Source: Moraxellaceae bacterium
GTDB lineage: Bacteria; Pseudomonadota; Gammaproteobacteria; Pseudomonadales; Moraxellaceae
Length of the DNA stretch: 64,000 nucleotides
Direction of reading: 5' to 3'
Assembly (NCBI GenBank): GCA_020697295.1
Contig: JAJFBF010000006.1
Coordinates: forward strand, 20,819 to 84,818
The notes under the pieces were generated by a model. That model searched no databases. It saw only the letters and a program-made list of their open reading frames with translations, and was not told the origin of the DNA. Positions 35,942 to 46,215 of the stretch are shown here, in pieces. Both the position numbers and the translations under genes were made by a program. How positions within the stretch are numbered: position 1 is the first letter of the stretch; the number at the start of each line of letters is the position of its first letter.

Positions 35942-37879
35942 ATGGATTACCGACGAGAAATAGACGGCCTTCGCGCCCTGGCGGTCGTGCCCGTCATCCT
36001 GTTCCATGCAGGCGCCCCCGGCTTTGGCGGCGGCTTTGTCGGCGTCGATATCTTCCTGGTCATCAGCGGCTACCTCATCACCAGCATCATTCTTGCGGAA
36101 ATGGAGGCCGGCCGCTTCTCCCTCGCCACCTTCTACGAGCGCCGTGCCCGCCGCATCCTGCCGGCGCTGTTCGTGATGATGGCCGTCTGTATTCCCTTTG
36201 CCTGGCTTTGGCTGCGGCCCGGCGAGCTCAAGGAGTTCTCGCAAAGCCTGATGGCGGTGTCGGTCTTCGCCTCCAACATCTTCTTCTGGCAGGAAAGCGG
36301 CTACTTCGCCACGGCAACGGAACTCAAGCCTCTCCTGCACACCTGGAGCCTGGCGGTGGAGGAGCAGTTCTACCTGCTGTTCCCGTTGCTGCTGATGCTG
36401 ACCTGGCGCCTGGGGCGCAAATGGATAATGGTGCTGGTCGCGGTGATTGCACTGGAAAGCCTGGCGGTGGCGCATATCGGCGCCTACAACAACCCGGACC
36501 GGACTTTCTTCCTGCTGCCCGGCCGGATCTGGGAGCTGGCCATCGGCGTCCTGCTCGCCTTCCACCTGACGCAGCCGACGCGCCCCGCCTTGTCGGCAGC
36601 CGCCACGCAATGGCTCAGCCTGGCCGGCCTCGCCCTCATCACCTTCAGTATTGCCGGCTATAGCGAGGCCACGCCTTTCCCCAGCCTCTATGCGCTGGTG
36701 CCCACCCTGGGCACCGCCCTGCTCATCCTCTATGCGCGCCCCGGCACCTGGGCGGGGTCTCTCCTCGGCAGCCGGACGCTGGTCGGCGTCGGCCTGGTCA
36801 GCTACAGCGCCTACCTGTGGCACCAGCCACTGTTCGCCTTTGCGCGCCATCGCAGCCTGCACGAGCCTGGCTGGGCCCTGGTCACGGCCCTGGTCATGGC
36901 CACCTTCGTCCTTGCCTGGCTGAGCTGGCGCTACGTGGAGCGGCCCTTCCGGCACAAGGGCGGCTTCAGCCGGCAGCAGATTTTCGGCCTTGCCGTCACG
37001 GGCAGCGCCGTGCTGGTTGCCGCGGGGCTGTTCGGCCATCTCACGAATGGCTACCTGCTCCGGCAGGACACCCGCGCCAACCTTGCACAGATTGAATCCC
37101 GGATGCGGGTCAATCACGGCCTGAGCCAAGCCTGCGAGGGTCACTTCACCCTGGCGGCCGCCTGCCGGACCGATGCACAGCCCGAACTCCTGCTATGGGG
37201 CGACTCCTATGCCATGCATCTGGCGCAGGGGCTGCTGGCCTCCAGGCCCGGGCTGAAAATGATGCAGATCACCGTCTCGGTGTGCGGCCCGGTACTGGAT
37301 GTGGCGCCGGTCGACCAGCGCTATACGACCGCCTGGGCCCGGCAATGCATCGCCAGCAATGACAAGGTCATCGACTACCTGCGGCGAACGCCCACCCTCA
37401 AGTATGTTGTCTTGAGCTCGCCCTTCCACCGCTATGCGCAGGCGAAACGGCAGTTGCTGCATCGCGATGGCCAGCTGCTGAACGCCCGCGAAGCCGGCCT
37501 GCACCACCTGGAAAAAACACTGGCGACGCTGCGTGCCCTTGGCAAGACGGCAGTCATCGTGTCGCCACCGCCACAGGTGGGGCGCAACATCGGAAGCTGC
37601 CTGAGCCGGGCACTGCAATTCGGCAATGACCTCGACACCTGCAACTTCCCGCTAACGGAGGCCGAGCGCTACCAGCAGGATGTGTACCAGCTGCTCCGGG
37701 ACGTGGAGCGCCAGGGTACGGTCATCTGGCTGGCGGAGGGCATCTGTGCCGGCGGCATCTGCAAGGCTCATGCGGGAGAGACTTTCATTTACCGCGACTC
37801 CGGCCACCTCTCGCGCGAGGGCAGCGCCTACGTGGGCAAGTCCATGGACTTCTACCGGCGCATCAGCACAGGTCACTAA
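35942..37879 (+). CDS. OafA/YrhL-type acyltransferase with SGNH domain
   Basis: A 645-residue envelope-glycan O-acyltransferase. Residues 1-350 are the acyltransferase-3 membrane domain, opening with YRREIDGLRALAVVPVILFH (catalytic-type His in the first helix) and continuing with FVGVDIFLVISGYLIT and LHTWSLAVEEQFYLLFP. Residues 390-645 are the periplasmic SGNH domain, with LLWGDSYAMHL holding the nucleophile Ser and YRDSGHLSREG the Asp/His pair. ATG 35942 is the standard start. It stands alone between argJ and secA, unlike in Pseudomonas, where these are neighbours, so it looks like an insertion. Confidence 0.92.
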   Translation: MDYRREIDGLRALAVVPVILFHAGAPGFGGGFVGVDIFLVISGYLITSIILAEMEAGRFSLATFYERRARRILPALFVMMAVCIPFAWLWLRPGELKEFSQSLMAVSVFASNIFFWQESGYFATATELKPLLHTWSLAVEEQFYLLFPLLLMLTWRLGRKWIMVLVAVIALESLAVAHIGAYNNPDRTFFLLPGRIWELAIGVLLAFHLTQPTRPALSAAATQWLSLAGLALITFSIAGYSEATPFPSLYALVPTLGTALLILYARPGTWAGSLLGSRTLVGVGLVSYSAYLWHQPLFAFARHRSLHEPGWALVTALVMATFVLAWLSWRYVERPFRHKGGFSRQQIFGLAVTGSAVLVAAGLFGHLTNGYLLRQDTRANLAQIESRMRVNHGLSQACEGHFTLAAACRTDAQPELLLWGDSYAMHLAQGLLASRPGLKMMQITVSVCGPVLDVAPVDQRYTTAWARQCIASNDKVIDYLRRTPTLKYVVLSSPFHRYAQAKRQLLHRDGQLLNAREAGLHHLEKTLATLRALGKTAVIVSPPPQVGRNIGSCLSRALQFGNDLDTCNFPLTEAERYQQDVYQLLRDVERQGTVIWLAEGICAGGICKAHAGETFIYRDSGHLSREGSAYVGKSMDFYRRISTGH

Positions 37880-37960
37880 GGCGCCGCTCGCCCTTGCAGG
37901 TGCGAGTCCGCTCGAATACGCAGCGGCGTCCGCTCCCGCCCTCCTCCCCTCATGCAGCCC

Positions 37961-37993
37961 AAAAAAACGGGGGCGGCCAGTTGGCCGCCCCCG
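37961..37993 (-). terminator. intrinsic terminator of secA
   Basis: On the minus strand a 12-base-pair GC-rich stem (CGGGGGCGGCCA with its complement) is followed by seven T (complement of 37961-37967), 38 bases beyond the secA stop. The plus-strand side lacks a T run, so it mainly serves secA. Confidence 0.9.
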
Positions 37994-38030
37994 TCGGGAA
38001 CCCGTCCTGCCGCATCGCGGCAGTGCCAGC

Positions 38031-40778
38031 TCAGGCCAGCTGCCCGTGGCAGTGCTTGAACTTCTTGCCGGAACCACAGGGGCAAAGATCGTTGCGCCCC
38101 ACCTTGGCGCCTTCGCGCACGAAGGTCGACTGCACCGCCTCCGCAGTGACTTCGTCAAAGGCCAGCGGCACGCCGCCCTCCATTTCGGGCTCGGCGGCGG
38201 ACGCATCGGCATGCTGGAACTGCAGGGACATGGCCTCGGCTTCGGCCACGCGCTGCGCCTCGATCGCGGCGACCTCCTCCGGCGACTGCACCTCGACCCG
38301 CGCCAGGGTCTGCACCAGCTCCAGCTTCACCGCGCCGAGCAGCTGCTCGAACAGCTGGAAAGCCTCGCGCTTGTATTCCTGCTCCGGGTTCTTCTGCGCA
38401 TAGCCGCGCAGGTGGATGCCCTGGCGCAGGTAATCCATGCCTGCCAGGTGCTCCTTCCAGTGACGGTCGAGGATCTGCAGCATGAGCTGCTTCTCGAGCT
38501 GGTCGGCCACCGACTTGCCGATCGTCTCGCGCTTGGCCCGGTAGGTGTCGAGCACGGCGGTGACGATACGCTCGCGCAGGCCGTCCTCGTGCAGGGAGTC
38601 ATCGGCGTCCAGCCACTGGCGGATGGTCAGCGTGGCGCCGAAGTCGGCCGCCAGGGCGCGCTCGAGGCCTTCGATGTCCCACTGGTGATCCATGCTCTGC
38701 GGCGGGATGAACTCGCTGATCACGGTATTGAGCACATCGCCATGAATGAGGTCGACGTTCTCGGCAATGCTGTCCGAGGCCAGCACGGCGTTGCGCTGGG
38801 AGTAGATGGCGCGACGCTGGTCATTGGCGACGTCATCGTACTTGAGCAGGTTCTTGCGGATATCGAAATTGCGGGCCTCGACCTTGCGCTGTGCGTTCTC
38901 GATGGAGCGCGTCACCCAGCGGTGCTCGATGGCCTCGCCCTGCTGCATGCCCAGGGAGCGCATCATGTTCTTGACGCGATCGCTGGCGAAGATGCGCATG
39001 AGGTCGTCCTCGAGCGACAGGTAGAACCGGGTCACGCCCGGATCGCCCTGGCGACCGGAGCGGCCACGCAGCTGGTTGTCGATGCGGCGCGACTCATGAC
39101 GCTCGGAGCCGACGATGTGCAGGCCACCCGCCCGGATCACGGCCTCATGGTTCTTTTCCCACTCGGCCTTGAGCGCATCGATCTGCGCCTGCGTCGGGTT
39201 CTCGATCTTGGCGACTTCGGACTTCCAGTTGCCACCCAGCAGGATGTCGGTGCCGCGACCGGCCATGTTGGTGGCGATGGTGACGGTGCCGGGCTTGCCG
39301 GCCTGGGCGATGATCTCGGCTTCCTGGGCATGGAACTTGGCGTTCAGCACCTGGTGCGGGATCTTCTCGCGGGTCAGCACCTGCGCCAGCAGCTCGCTGG
39401 TCTCGATGGTGGCGGTACCGACCAGCACCGGCGCCTGCTTCTCGCGCAGGGCCTTGATCTCCTCGACGATGGCGGCGTACTTCTCGTCGCGGCTGAGGTA
39501 GACGAGATCGTCGAGATCCTTGCGCACCATCGGGCGGTGGGTCGGGATCACCACCACGTCGAGGCCGTAGATCTGGGCGAATTCCGTGGCCTCGGTGTCG
39601 GCGGTGCCGGTCATGCCCGAGAGCTTCTGGTAGAGGCGGAAATAATTCTGGAAGGTGGTGGTCGCCAGCGTCTGGTTCTCGTTCTGGATCGCCACGCGCT
39701 CCTTGGCCTCCACCGCCTGATGGATGCCGTCGGACCAGCGCCGGCCCGGCATGGTGCGGCCGGTATGCTCGTCCACGATCACGACCTCGCCATCCTTGAC
39801 GATGTACTGGACGTCGCGCTGGAACAGCACATGCGCCTTGAGGCCGGCATGCACATGGTGCAGCAGGCCGAGGTTGGCGGCGGAATACAGGCTGTCGCCC
39901 TCGGCGAGCAGGCCCATCTTCACCAGCTGGTCCTCGATATTCTCGTGGCCGGCTTCGGTGATCTCGACCTGGCGATGCTTTTCATCCACCCAGTAATCGC
40001 CGCCATCCGGCTTGCCTTCCTCGGCCTGCTTGCGCAGCTTCGGGATCAGCGTGTTGATCTGCTCGTAGAGACGGGAGGAATCCTCGCTGGCGCCGGAGAT
40101 GATGAGCGGCGTGCGCGCCTCGTCGATGAGGATGGAGTCGACTTCGTCCACAAGGGCATAGGCCAGGCCGCGCTGGTACTTGTCTTCCAGGCGGAAGGCC
40201 ATGTTGTCGCGCAGGTAGTCGAAACCGAATTCGTTGTTGGTGCCGTAGGTGATGTCGGCCTGGTAGGCCGCGTGCTTTTCGTCCGAGGGCTGCATGGAGC
40301 GGATCACGCCGACCTTGAGACCGAGGAACTCGAACAGCGGACGGTTCCATTCGGCGTCACGCGCCGCCAGGTAGTCGTTCACCGTGACCACGTGCACGGC
40401 CTGGCCGGACAGGGCATTGAGATAGGCGGGCAACGTCGCGGTCAGGGTCTTGCCTTCGCCGGTGCGCATTTCGGCGATGCGGCCTTCGTGCAAGGTGACG
40501 CCACCGATCATCTGCACATCGTAATGACGCATGCCCAGCACGCGGCGGGCGGCTTCACGGCACACCGCAAAGGCCTCGGGCAGCAACTGGTTCAGGTTCT
40601 CGCCTTTCTGGAACCGCTCGCGGAACTCCGGAGTCCGGGCGGACAGCTGTTCATCCGACAGCGCCTTCAGCCCCTCTTCAAGGGCATTGATGGCCTCGAC
40701 CAGCCGCCCCATGCGCTTCAGTTCGCGTTCGTTCTTGGTTCCGAAAATACTGCCCAGAAAAGCTGCAAAACCCGACAT
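38031..40778 (-). CDS. secA: preprotein translocase ATPase SecA
   Basis: A 915-residue motor of the Sec pathway, acting at the inner membrane with SecYEG. Walker A is MRTGEGKT at 104-111 and the DEAD-like Walker B lies in [13 protein letters not shown]. The preprotein-binding, second nucleotide and helical scaffold domains follow. The C-terminal zinc tail [14 protein letters not shown] binds SecB. Full-length. It lies downstream of the M23 peptidase gene on the same strand, but strong terminators separate them, so it should have its own promoter within 40779-40950. Confidence 0.98.
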   Translation of the reverse strand: MSGFAAFLGSIFGTKNERELKRMGRLVEAINALEEGLKALSDEQLSARTPEFRERFQKGENLNQLLPEAFAVCREAARRVLGMRHYDVQMIGGVTLHEGRIAEMRTGEGKTLTATLPAYLNALSGQAVHVVTVNDYLAARDAEWNRPLFEFLGLKVGVIRSMQPSDEKHAAYQADITYGTNNEFGFDYLRDNMAFRLEDKYQRGLAYALVDEVDSILIDEARTPLIISGASEDSSRLYEQINTLIPKLRKQAEEGKPDGGDYWVDEKHRQVEITEAGHENIEDQLVKMGLLAEGDSLYSAANLGLLHHVHAGLKAHVLFQRDVQYIVKDGEVVIVDEHTGRTMPGRRWSDGIHQAVEAKERVAIQNENQTLATTTFQNYFRLYQKLSGMTGTADTEATEFAQIYGLDVVVIPTHRPMVRKDLDDLVYLSRDEKYAAIVEEIKALREKQAPVLVGTATIETSELLAQVLTREKIPHQVLNAKFHAQEAEIIAQAGKPGTVTIATNMAGRGTDILLGGNWKSEVAKIENPTQAQIDALKAEWEKNHEAVIRAGGLHIVGSERHESRRIDNQLRGRSGRQGDPGVTRFYLSLEDDLMRIFASDRVKNMMRSLGMQQGEAIEHRWVTRSIENAQRKVEARNFDIRKNLLKYDDVANDQRRAIYSQRNAVLASDSIAENVDLIHGDVLNTVISEFIPPQSMDHQWDIEGLERALAADFGATLTIRQWLDADDSLHEDGLRERIVTAVLDTYRAKRETIGKSVADQLEKQLMLQILDRHWKEHLAGMDYLRQGIHLRGYAQKNPEQEYKREAFQLFEQLLGAVKLELVQTLARVEVQSPEEVAAIEAQRVAEAEAMSLQFQHADASAAEPEMEGGVPLAFDEVTAEAVQSTFVREGAKVGRNDLCPCGSGKKFKHCHGQLA

Positions 40779-40953
40779 AACCGCTACTCATCAAAAATAA
40801 AGAAGGGCTGCAATCCCGGAGGATCACGGCATTCTGCAAATTCCCGGCGTGCGCCTGGCGCACAGCCACCTTGTCGCGGCAGGCCCGGAGGGCCCCTGGG
40901 AAGCAGGACCGGCCTGCCGCAAGGCGGGCCATTCTACTCCGATTCCGGGGCCG

Positions 40954-41013
40954 GAAAAAACAAAGCCCCCGCAAGGCGGGGGCCGAAAAAAACCCGGCGA
41001 TTGCCGGGTTTTT
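40954..41013 (-). terminator. tandem intrinsic terminators after the M23 peptidase gene
   Basis: On the minus strand the stem AACCCGGC / GCCGGGTT is followed by seven T (complement of 40986-40992). A second stem GCCCCCGC / GCGGGGGC (40965-40982) is followed by TTTG and six T (complement of 40955-40960). The first lies about 10 bases past the peptidase stop. Confidence 0.88.
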
Positions 41014-41022
41014 GTCCATTGC

Positions 41023-41907
41023 TCAGCGTTTGGCCAGGGCGATGTAGGTCGCGGGGTTCACCTGCTTGCCGTCGCGCAGGACCTCGTAATGCAGGTGGGA
41101 GCCGGTGGAGCGCCCGGTAGAGCCCATATAAGCCACGAGCTGGTCCTTGGCGACGAGGTCGCCCACCCGCACATTGACCCGGCTGGCGTGGGCATAGCGT
41201 GTGCTGACCCCGTCGCCATGGCTGATCTCGACCAGGTTGCCGTAGCCGGACTTCGCGCCCGCCCAGGTCACGATGCCCGGGGCCACCGCATAGACATTCG
41301 TGCCCGCAGGACCGGCAAAGTCGATACCGCCATGGAAGGCGGCGCGCCCGGTGAAGGGGTCGGCACGGTAGCCGTAGTTGGAAGACATATAGCCGCTGCG
41401 CACGGGCGTATGCGCCAGGTAGCTCTTGGGCAGGGCGCGCTGGCCGCTCATGAGGCTGTCGAGCGCCTGGAGCTGGGCCTCCTTCTGCTCGATCTGGGCG
41501 GCGAGCTCCTGAAGGCGGAGGGTCAGGCCGGGGCCATCGCTGAGGACGGTCATGTCCTCGGTCAGCGGGCCGCCCATGGGCGGCTTGCGGGTGGATTCAA
41601 ATTCGGCCGGATTGATATTGGCGCTTTCCGCCAGGTGCTCGCCCAGGGCGTCGAGGCGCATGAGCTGGGCCTGCATCTCGGCCAGGCGCGCCGTCACGGC
41701 CTGGAGCTGGGTACGTGCATCGCGGGCGCTCCTGGCGTCGGCCATGACCGGCTCGGGTCCGACGAGGCGGGCCGTCGCCCAGTAGGCGCCGACACCCATC
41801 GCCATGCACAGGAGCAGCGTCACGCCCAGGCCCGTCAGGAGCAGCCGGGGGCGGAGTTGCACGGTCAGCGGACGACCATGCTTGCGACTCAGGAGGATGA
41901 TATTCAT
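41023..41907 (-). CDS. M23-family peptidoglycan endopeptidase
   Basis: A 294-residue envelope protein. An N-terminal transmembrane anchor (LLLTGLGVTLLLCMAMGVGA, residues 22-41) is followed by a coiled-coil region (about 55-95 and 125-155) and a C-terminal LytM domain. The zinc ligands lie in HGGIDFAGPAG and SHLHYEV, and the catalytic set looks complete. It would cut or regulate cutting of peptide cross-links in the periplasm. The position between dciA and secA matches the M23 gene in Pseudomonas. It is divergent from dciA. Confidence 0.92.
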   Translation of the reverse strand: MNIILLSRKHGRPLTVQLRPRLLLTGLGVTLLLCMAMGVGAYWATARLVGPEPVMADARSARDARTQLQAVTARLAEMQAQLMRLDALGEHLAESANINPAEFESTRKPPMGGPLTEDMTVLSDGPGLTLRLQELAAQIEQKEAQLQALDSLMSGQRALPKSYLAHTPVRSGYMSSNYGYRADPFTGRAAFHGGIDFAGPAGTNVYAVAPGIVTWAGAKSGYGNLVEISHGDGVSTRYAHASRVNVRVGDLVAKDQLVAYMGSTGRSTGSHLHYEVLRDGKQVNPATYIALAKR

Positions 41908-42022
41908 GTTTGCTACCTGCTTCTTATTATGGCGCGGGTATACTGGATTCCCGGCTCACCAGCAGTACGGCCCTTGCCTGCGCCATCACGGCTGCACCAA
42001 CGGCCACTCAAAAAAAACGGAC

Positions 42023-42496
42023 ATGCGCAAAGAAAAGCTTTCCACGCTGACCGAACTACTTGCCCAGGGCCGACTCGGCTCCCTCAGGGAGCGCTCCAGC
42101 CACATCGAGCGGCTGGACGGACTGCTCGGCTTCTACCTGGACCAGCGCCTGCGCCAGCAGGTGCAGGTGGCGGGCTTCCAGGAGGGCACCCTCTTGCTGA
42201 CCTGCACCAACAGCACCGTGGCAGGCCAGTTACGTTATCTTAGCCGTATCTATATACAGCAGTTACGCCAGCACGCCGAGTTTTGTGACCTCGGGCGCAT
42301 AAAAGCCGTCATTGCCCCCGGTGCGCCCTCCCCGGCCCGTCCGGCCCAGCGCCTGCGCAGGCTGAGCCCGGCCACGGCCGAGCTGCTGCAGGCCCTCTCG
42401 GAAGACCTAGGGGGAGGGGAGATTAGCGAAGCCCTGCAGCGACTGGCAAGACATGTTGATGCCGCTGGGGGGGCAAAGCGGGGCCGCTCATCCTGA
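42023..42496 (+). CDS. dciA: DciA (DUF721) replicative helicase loader
   Basis: A 157-residue basic protein. The DUF721 domain covers residues 1-100, with LLAQGRLGSLRERSSHIERL and the beta-strand block LLLTCTNSTVAGQLRYLSR, which resembles a KH-like nucleic-acid-binding fold. DciA loads DnaB in bacteria lacking DnaC/DnaI. The location between lpxC and an M23 peptidase is the conserved one. ATG 42023 gives the normal N-terminus; the open frame further up overlaps the divergent peptidase gene. The C-terminal 40 residues are variable. Confidence 0.85.
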   Translation: MRKEKLSTLTELLAQGRLGSLRERSSHIERLDGLLGFYLDQRLRQQVQVAGFQEGTLLLTCTNSTVAGQLRYLSRIYIQQLRQHAEFCDLGRIKAVIAPGAPSPARPAQRLRRLSPATAELLQALSEDLGGGEISEALQRLARHVDAAGGAKRGRSS

Positions 42497-42577
42497 CGCA
42501 GGCCTGCCGGCGCCCGGCCCCGGCAGGGGCAAAGGGCTGGCCAGGACACCCTTCAGAGGCGCCCTTCCCGGCTATTT

Positions 42578-43498
42578 TCAGATAGCGGAGCCTGCCCTTT
42601 CGGCGCGGATATAGGAGATCGGAGCCGATTCCTCATCCTCGAAGGTCACCAGTTCCCAGGCTTCAGGCTGCTCCAGCATGGCGCGCAGGAGCAGGTTGTT
42701 GAGCCCGTGTCCGGACTTGTAGCCCTGGTATTCGCCCAGGATGCTGTGTCCGATCAGGTAGAGATCACCGATGGCGTCCAGCATCTTGTGCCGGACAAAC
42801 TCGTCCTTGTAGCGCAGCCCTTCCGCATTCATGACGCCATGGTCGTCGACCACGATGGCGTTCTCCATGCTGCCGCCCAAGGCCAGGTTGCGCGAGCGCA
42901 GGTACTCGATATCGCGCATGAAACCGAAGGTCCGGGCCCGGCTCACTTCCTTTACATAGGCCGTGGTCGAGAGGTCGACCTCGGCATAGCGCGTTTCCGC
43001 GGGAAAGGCGGGGTGGTCAAAATCAATGGTGAAGCAGACCTTGAAGCCGTCATAGGGCTCGAAGGCGGCGATCTTGTCGCCCTCCCGGACCTCGATGCGA
43101 CGCTTGATGCGGGCAAAGCGCTTGGGCGCCTCCTGCTCGACAATGCCGGCGGCCTGGATCAGGAAAACGAAGGGACCGGCAGAGCCGTCCATGATGGGGA
43201 TCTCGGCGGCGGTGACCTCGACAATGGCGTTGTCGATGCCAAGGCCGGCCAGGGCCGACATCAGGTGCTCGATCGTCGAGAGGCGCACGTCGCCCTGCAC
43301 CAGGCTGGTCGCCATGGTGGTGTCCTTGACCATCAGGGTCTGCGCGGGCAGGTCCACGGGAGGTTCCAGATCGGTGCGACGAAAGACGATGCCGCTATCG
43401 ACAGGACCGGGCCTGAGCGTGAGATAGATTTTGGCGCCGGAGTGAAGGCCGATGCCGCTGGCGCGGATGGCCTGCTTGACAGTGCGTTGACGCAACAT
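42578..43498 (-). CDS. lpxC: UDP-3-O-acyl-N-acetylglucosamine deacetylase
   Basis: A 306-residue zinc enzyme for the committed step of lipid A synthesis. Zinc ligands are H78 ([10 protein letters not shown]), His in [13 protein letters not shown] and the Asp of that block, and the general base region is GHGLNN. The N-terminus [18 protein letters not shown] is typical. It lies directly after ftsZ, as in enterics and Pseudomonas. It converges on dciA across 81 bases. Its presence shows a Gram-negative outer membrane with lipopolysaccharide. Confidence 0.97.
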   Translation of the reverse strand: MLRQRTVKQAIRASGIGLHSGAKIYLTLRPGPVDSGIVFRRTDLEPPVDLPAQTLMVKDTTMATSLVQGDVRLSTIEHLMSALAGLGIDNAIVEVTAAEIPIMDGSAGPFVFLIQAAGIVEQEAPKRFARIKRRIEVREGDKIAAFEPYDGFKVCFTIDFDHPAFPAETRYAEVDLSTTAYVKEVSRARTFGFMRDIEYLRSRNLALGGSMENAIVVDDHGVMNAEGLRYKDEFVRHKMLDAIGDLYLIGHSILGEYQGYKSGHGLNNLLLRAMLEQPEAWELVTFEDEESAPISYIRAERAGSAI

Positions 43499-43570
43499 GT
43501 GACAAATTATTTCAAAAACAGCGGAAGGCCGATGGTAGCAGACAAGCAGGGGCCTGCAACCAGAAAGAAT

Positions 43571-43604
43571 CCGGGCCGACCGGGAGAGAGGTCGGCCGGC
43601 CCGG
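43571..43604 (-). terminator. terminator-like hairpin after ftsZ
   Basis: The inverted repeat GGCCGACC / GGTCGGCC (within 43574-43597) can extend through flanking CCGGGCC/GGCCCGG. On the minus strand it is followed by ATTCTTTC, a weak T run. It lies just beyond the ftsZ stop and before lpxC. Confidence 0.5.
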
Positions 43605-43614
43605 AGTCGGGACG

Positions 43615-44805
43615 TCAGTCCGCCTGGCGACGCAGGAAAGCCGGGATGTTGAGCAGGTTCACATCCGTGGAGCGCGGCGACGAACCGCTGCTCGTGACTT
43701 TCTGGTTGCGCAGGTAGGCCGGGGTGTCGTAATCGGCGGTGATGCCGTGGGTCCCGGTGGCGGCCTGGGGCTGGGCGACCGGCGCGGCCACCGCGCTGGC
43801 GACCGGCTGCGTGACCAGCTTCATGCCGGGGGTCCGCGCGGCCTTGGGCAGGCCGGTGGCGACCACGGTCACGCGCAGCTCGTCCTGCAGCTCCGGATCC
43901 AGGATGGTGCCGATCACCACGGTCGCCTCGTCGGAAGCAAACTGGTTCACGATTTCACCAACCGTCGTGTACTCATCAAGACCGAGGCTTTCGCTGGCGG
44001 CCACGGACACGAGCAGGCCACGTGCGCCGTCGAGGCGGATCTCATCCAGCAGCGGGCTGTGGATGGCCATCTCGGTGGCGATGCGGGCGCGTTCTTCGCC
44101 CTTGGCGGAGCCGGTGCCCATCATGGCCAGGCCCTGCTCGGACATCACGGTACGCACGTCGGCGAAGTCGACGTTGATGACACCCGGACGCTGGATCATG
44201 TCGGCGATGCCCTGCACGGCGCCCTGCAGCACGTTGTTGGCGGCCTTGAAGGCATCCATCAGCGATACCTTGCCGAGCACCGACAGCAGCTTGGAGTTGG
44301 GAATGGTGATCAGCGAGTCGACATACTGCGACAGGTTGTCGATGCCCGCCTCGGCCACATCCATGCGCTTCTTGCCCTCGAAGGGGAAAGGCTTGGTGAC
44401 GACGCCCACGGTCAGGATGCCCATTTCCTTGGCCACTTCGGCCACCACCGGCGCGCCGCCGGTGCCGGTGCCGCCGCCCATGCCGGCGGTGATGAACACC
44501 ATGTCGGCGCCGCTCAGCACTTCGCGGATGCGGTCACGGTCCTCGACGGCGGCCTGGCGGCCGACTTCGGGGTTGGCGCCGGCGCCCAAGCCGCGGGTCA
44601 CGCCCTGGCCCAGCTGCAGGTGCGTGCGCGCATGCATCTTGGTCAGCGCCTGCAGGTCGGTGTTGGCGCAGATGAAATCCACCCCCTCGACCTGACTCTT
44701 CACCATGTGCTCGACAGCGTTGCCGCCGCCGCCGCCCACGCCCACCACCTTGATGACTGCCGTTCCCAACTGAGGGGCATTGTCCGCCAGCTCAAATACG
44801 TTCAT
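43615..44805 (-). CDS. ftsZ: cell division GTPase FtsZ
   Basis: A 396-residue tubulin homologue that forms the Z ring. [11 protein letters not shown] is the N-terminal nucleotide loop, GGGTGTG at 110-116 is the tubulin signature, and the T7 loop reads [16 protein letters not shown] variable linker (about 320-380) leads to the conserved C-terminal peptide [12 protein letters not shown], which binds FtsA and ZipA. It follows ftsA after 107 bases that probably hold a promoter, though none is clear. Confidence 0.98.
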   Translation of the reverse strand: MNVFELADNAPQLGTAVIKVVGVGGGGGNAVEHMVKSQVEGVDFICANTDLQALTKMHARTHLQLGQGVTRGLGAGANPEVGRQAAVEDRDRIREVLSGADMVFITAGMGGGTGTGGAPVVAEVAKEMGILTVGVVTKPFPFEGKKRMDVAEAGIDNLSQYVDSLITIPNSKLLSVLGKVSLMDAFKAANNVLQGAVQGIADMIQRPGVINVDFADVRTVMSEQGLAMMGTGSAKGEERARIATEMAIHSPLLDEIRLDGARGLLVSVAASESLGLDEYTTVGEIVNQFASDEATVVIGTILDPELQDELRVTVVATGLPKAARTPGMKLVTQPVASAVAAPVAQPQAATGTHGITADYDTPAYLRNQKVTSSGSSPRSTDVNLLNIPAFLRRQAD

Positions 44806-44912
44806 TTCTCTCTCTCCTTTGAAAAACCGCTTGCTGCTTTTTTTACTGTCGTGGGCCGGACTGTGCCGGCATCATTTTCGCACTAAACGCTGCGCTTTCA
44901 TCTGCTTCAACA

Positions 44913-46163
44913 TTAAAAATTCCGCGCCACCCAACTGCGCAACTTCTGCAGGGCATCGCCCATTCCACCGCTGGTTTTCTGGACCGGACGGGCATGGAGA
45001 TTCTCTTCCACCTGCTTCTTGCCGTAGAGCAACAGGCCGACGCCGCTCGAGTAGATCGGGTTGCGCAGCACCTCGCCCATGCCGCCCACCTTGAGCGACT
45101 GCGGCATGCCGATACGCACCGGCATGTGGAAAATCGACTCGGCGAGGGCGGTGGCGGCCTCGATCTTGGCGGAGCCGCCGGTGAGCACCACGCCCGCCGC
45201 CAGCTTGCCGGTATAGCCGCTCCGGCTGATTTCCTGCAGGACCAGGCTGAACAGCTCGTCGTAGCGCGGCTCCACCACCTCGGCCAGGGTCTGGCGCGAG
45301 AGCTTGCGGGCCGGACGGTCGCCCATGCCCGGCACGTTGATGGTCTGCTCGGGGTCCACCGCCTGCGCCACGGCGCAGGCATGCTTCATCTTGATCTCGT
45401 CGGCGTCCTGCGTCGGCGTGTACAGGGCGGTGGCGATGTCATTGGTGACCTGGTCGCCGGCCACGGCGATCACGGCGGTATGACGGATGGCGCCACGGGC
45501 GAACACTGCGACGTCGGTGGTGCCCCCACCGATGTCGACCAGGCACACGCCATGCTCCTTCTCGTCCTCGGTCAGCACGGCATGGCTGGAAGCGAGCTGC
45601 TGCAGGATGACGCCATCGATCTCGATGCCGCAGCTGCGCACGCACTTCTCGAGGTTCTGGAAGGCGTTGGTCGAGCAGGTCACCAGGTGCACATGGCCCT
45701 CGAGGCGCACGCCGGACATGCCCAGCGGGTCGCGCACATCGGCCTGATCATCCACCTGGAACTCCTGGGGCAGGATATGCAGGATGCGCTGGTCGGCCGG
45801 GATCGGGCCGGACTTGGCGGCGTCGATCACGCGCTCAATGTCGCTCTGCTGCACTTCGCCCTCGCGGATCGCCACCACGGCCTGGGAATTGCGGCCGCCG
45901 ATATGGGCACCGGAAATGCCGATATAGGCCGAGTGGATATGGCAGTCGGCCATGAGCTCGGCTTCCTGCACCGCGCCCTGGATGGACTGCACCGTCTGCT
46001 CGATGTTGACGACCACGCCCTTTTTCATGCCGCGGGCCGGCTTCATGCCGACGCCGACGATTTCCAGCGCGCCCTCGGCGTTGATCTGGCCGACCAGCGC
46101 CACCACTTTCGAGGTGCCGATATCGATGCCGACGATCATCGGAGTATTCGTTGCGCTTGCCAT
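44913..46163 (-). CDS. ftsA: cell division protein FtsA
   Basis: A 416-residue actin-like ATPase that tethers FtsZ to the membrane. IVGIDIGTSKVVALVG is phosphate-1, and VCLVDIGGGTTDVAVF is phosphate-2. The C-terminal amphipathic end SWVARNF fits the membrane-targeting helix. Several in-frame ATGs exist; 46163 (MASATN) follows AAGGA and gives a length matching Pseudomonas FtsA. It is 52 bases after ftsQ. Confidence 0.97.
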   Translation of the reverse strand: MASATNTPMIVGIDIGTSKVVALVGQINAEGALEIVGVGMKPARGMKKGVVVNIEQTVQSIQGAVQEAELMADCHIHSAYIGISGAHIGGRNSQAVVAIREGEVQQSDIERVIDAAKSGPIPADQRILHILPQEFQVDDQADVRDPLGMSGVRLEGHVHLVTCSTNAFQNLEKCVRSCGIEIDGVILQQLASSHAVLTEDEKEHGVCLVDIGGGTTDVAVFARGAIRHTAVIAVAGDQVTNDIATALYTPTQDADEIKMKHACAVAQAVDPEQTINVPGMGDRPARKLSRQTLAEVVEPRYDELFSLVLQEISRSGYTGKLAAGVVLTGGSAKIEAATALAESIFHMPVRIGMPQSLKVGGMGEVLRNPIYSSGVGLLLYGKKQVEENLHARPVQKTSGGMGDALQKLRSWVARNF

Positions 46164-46215
46164 TTCCTTGATTGCTCCCCGGAGCCCCATCTTCAAAATT
46201 CGTTTCGCCGCGCCC

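Noticed and set aside
37680-41120. Long open frame on the plus strand opposite secA
   Set aside because: It mirrors SecA codons in high-GC DNA and has low-complexity His/Val/Leu-rich translation with no domain; SecA on the other strand is certain.
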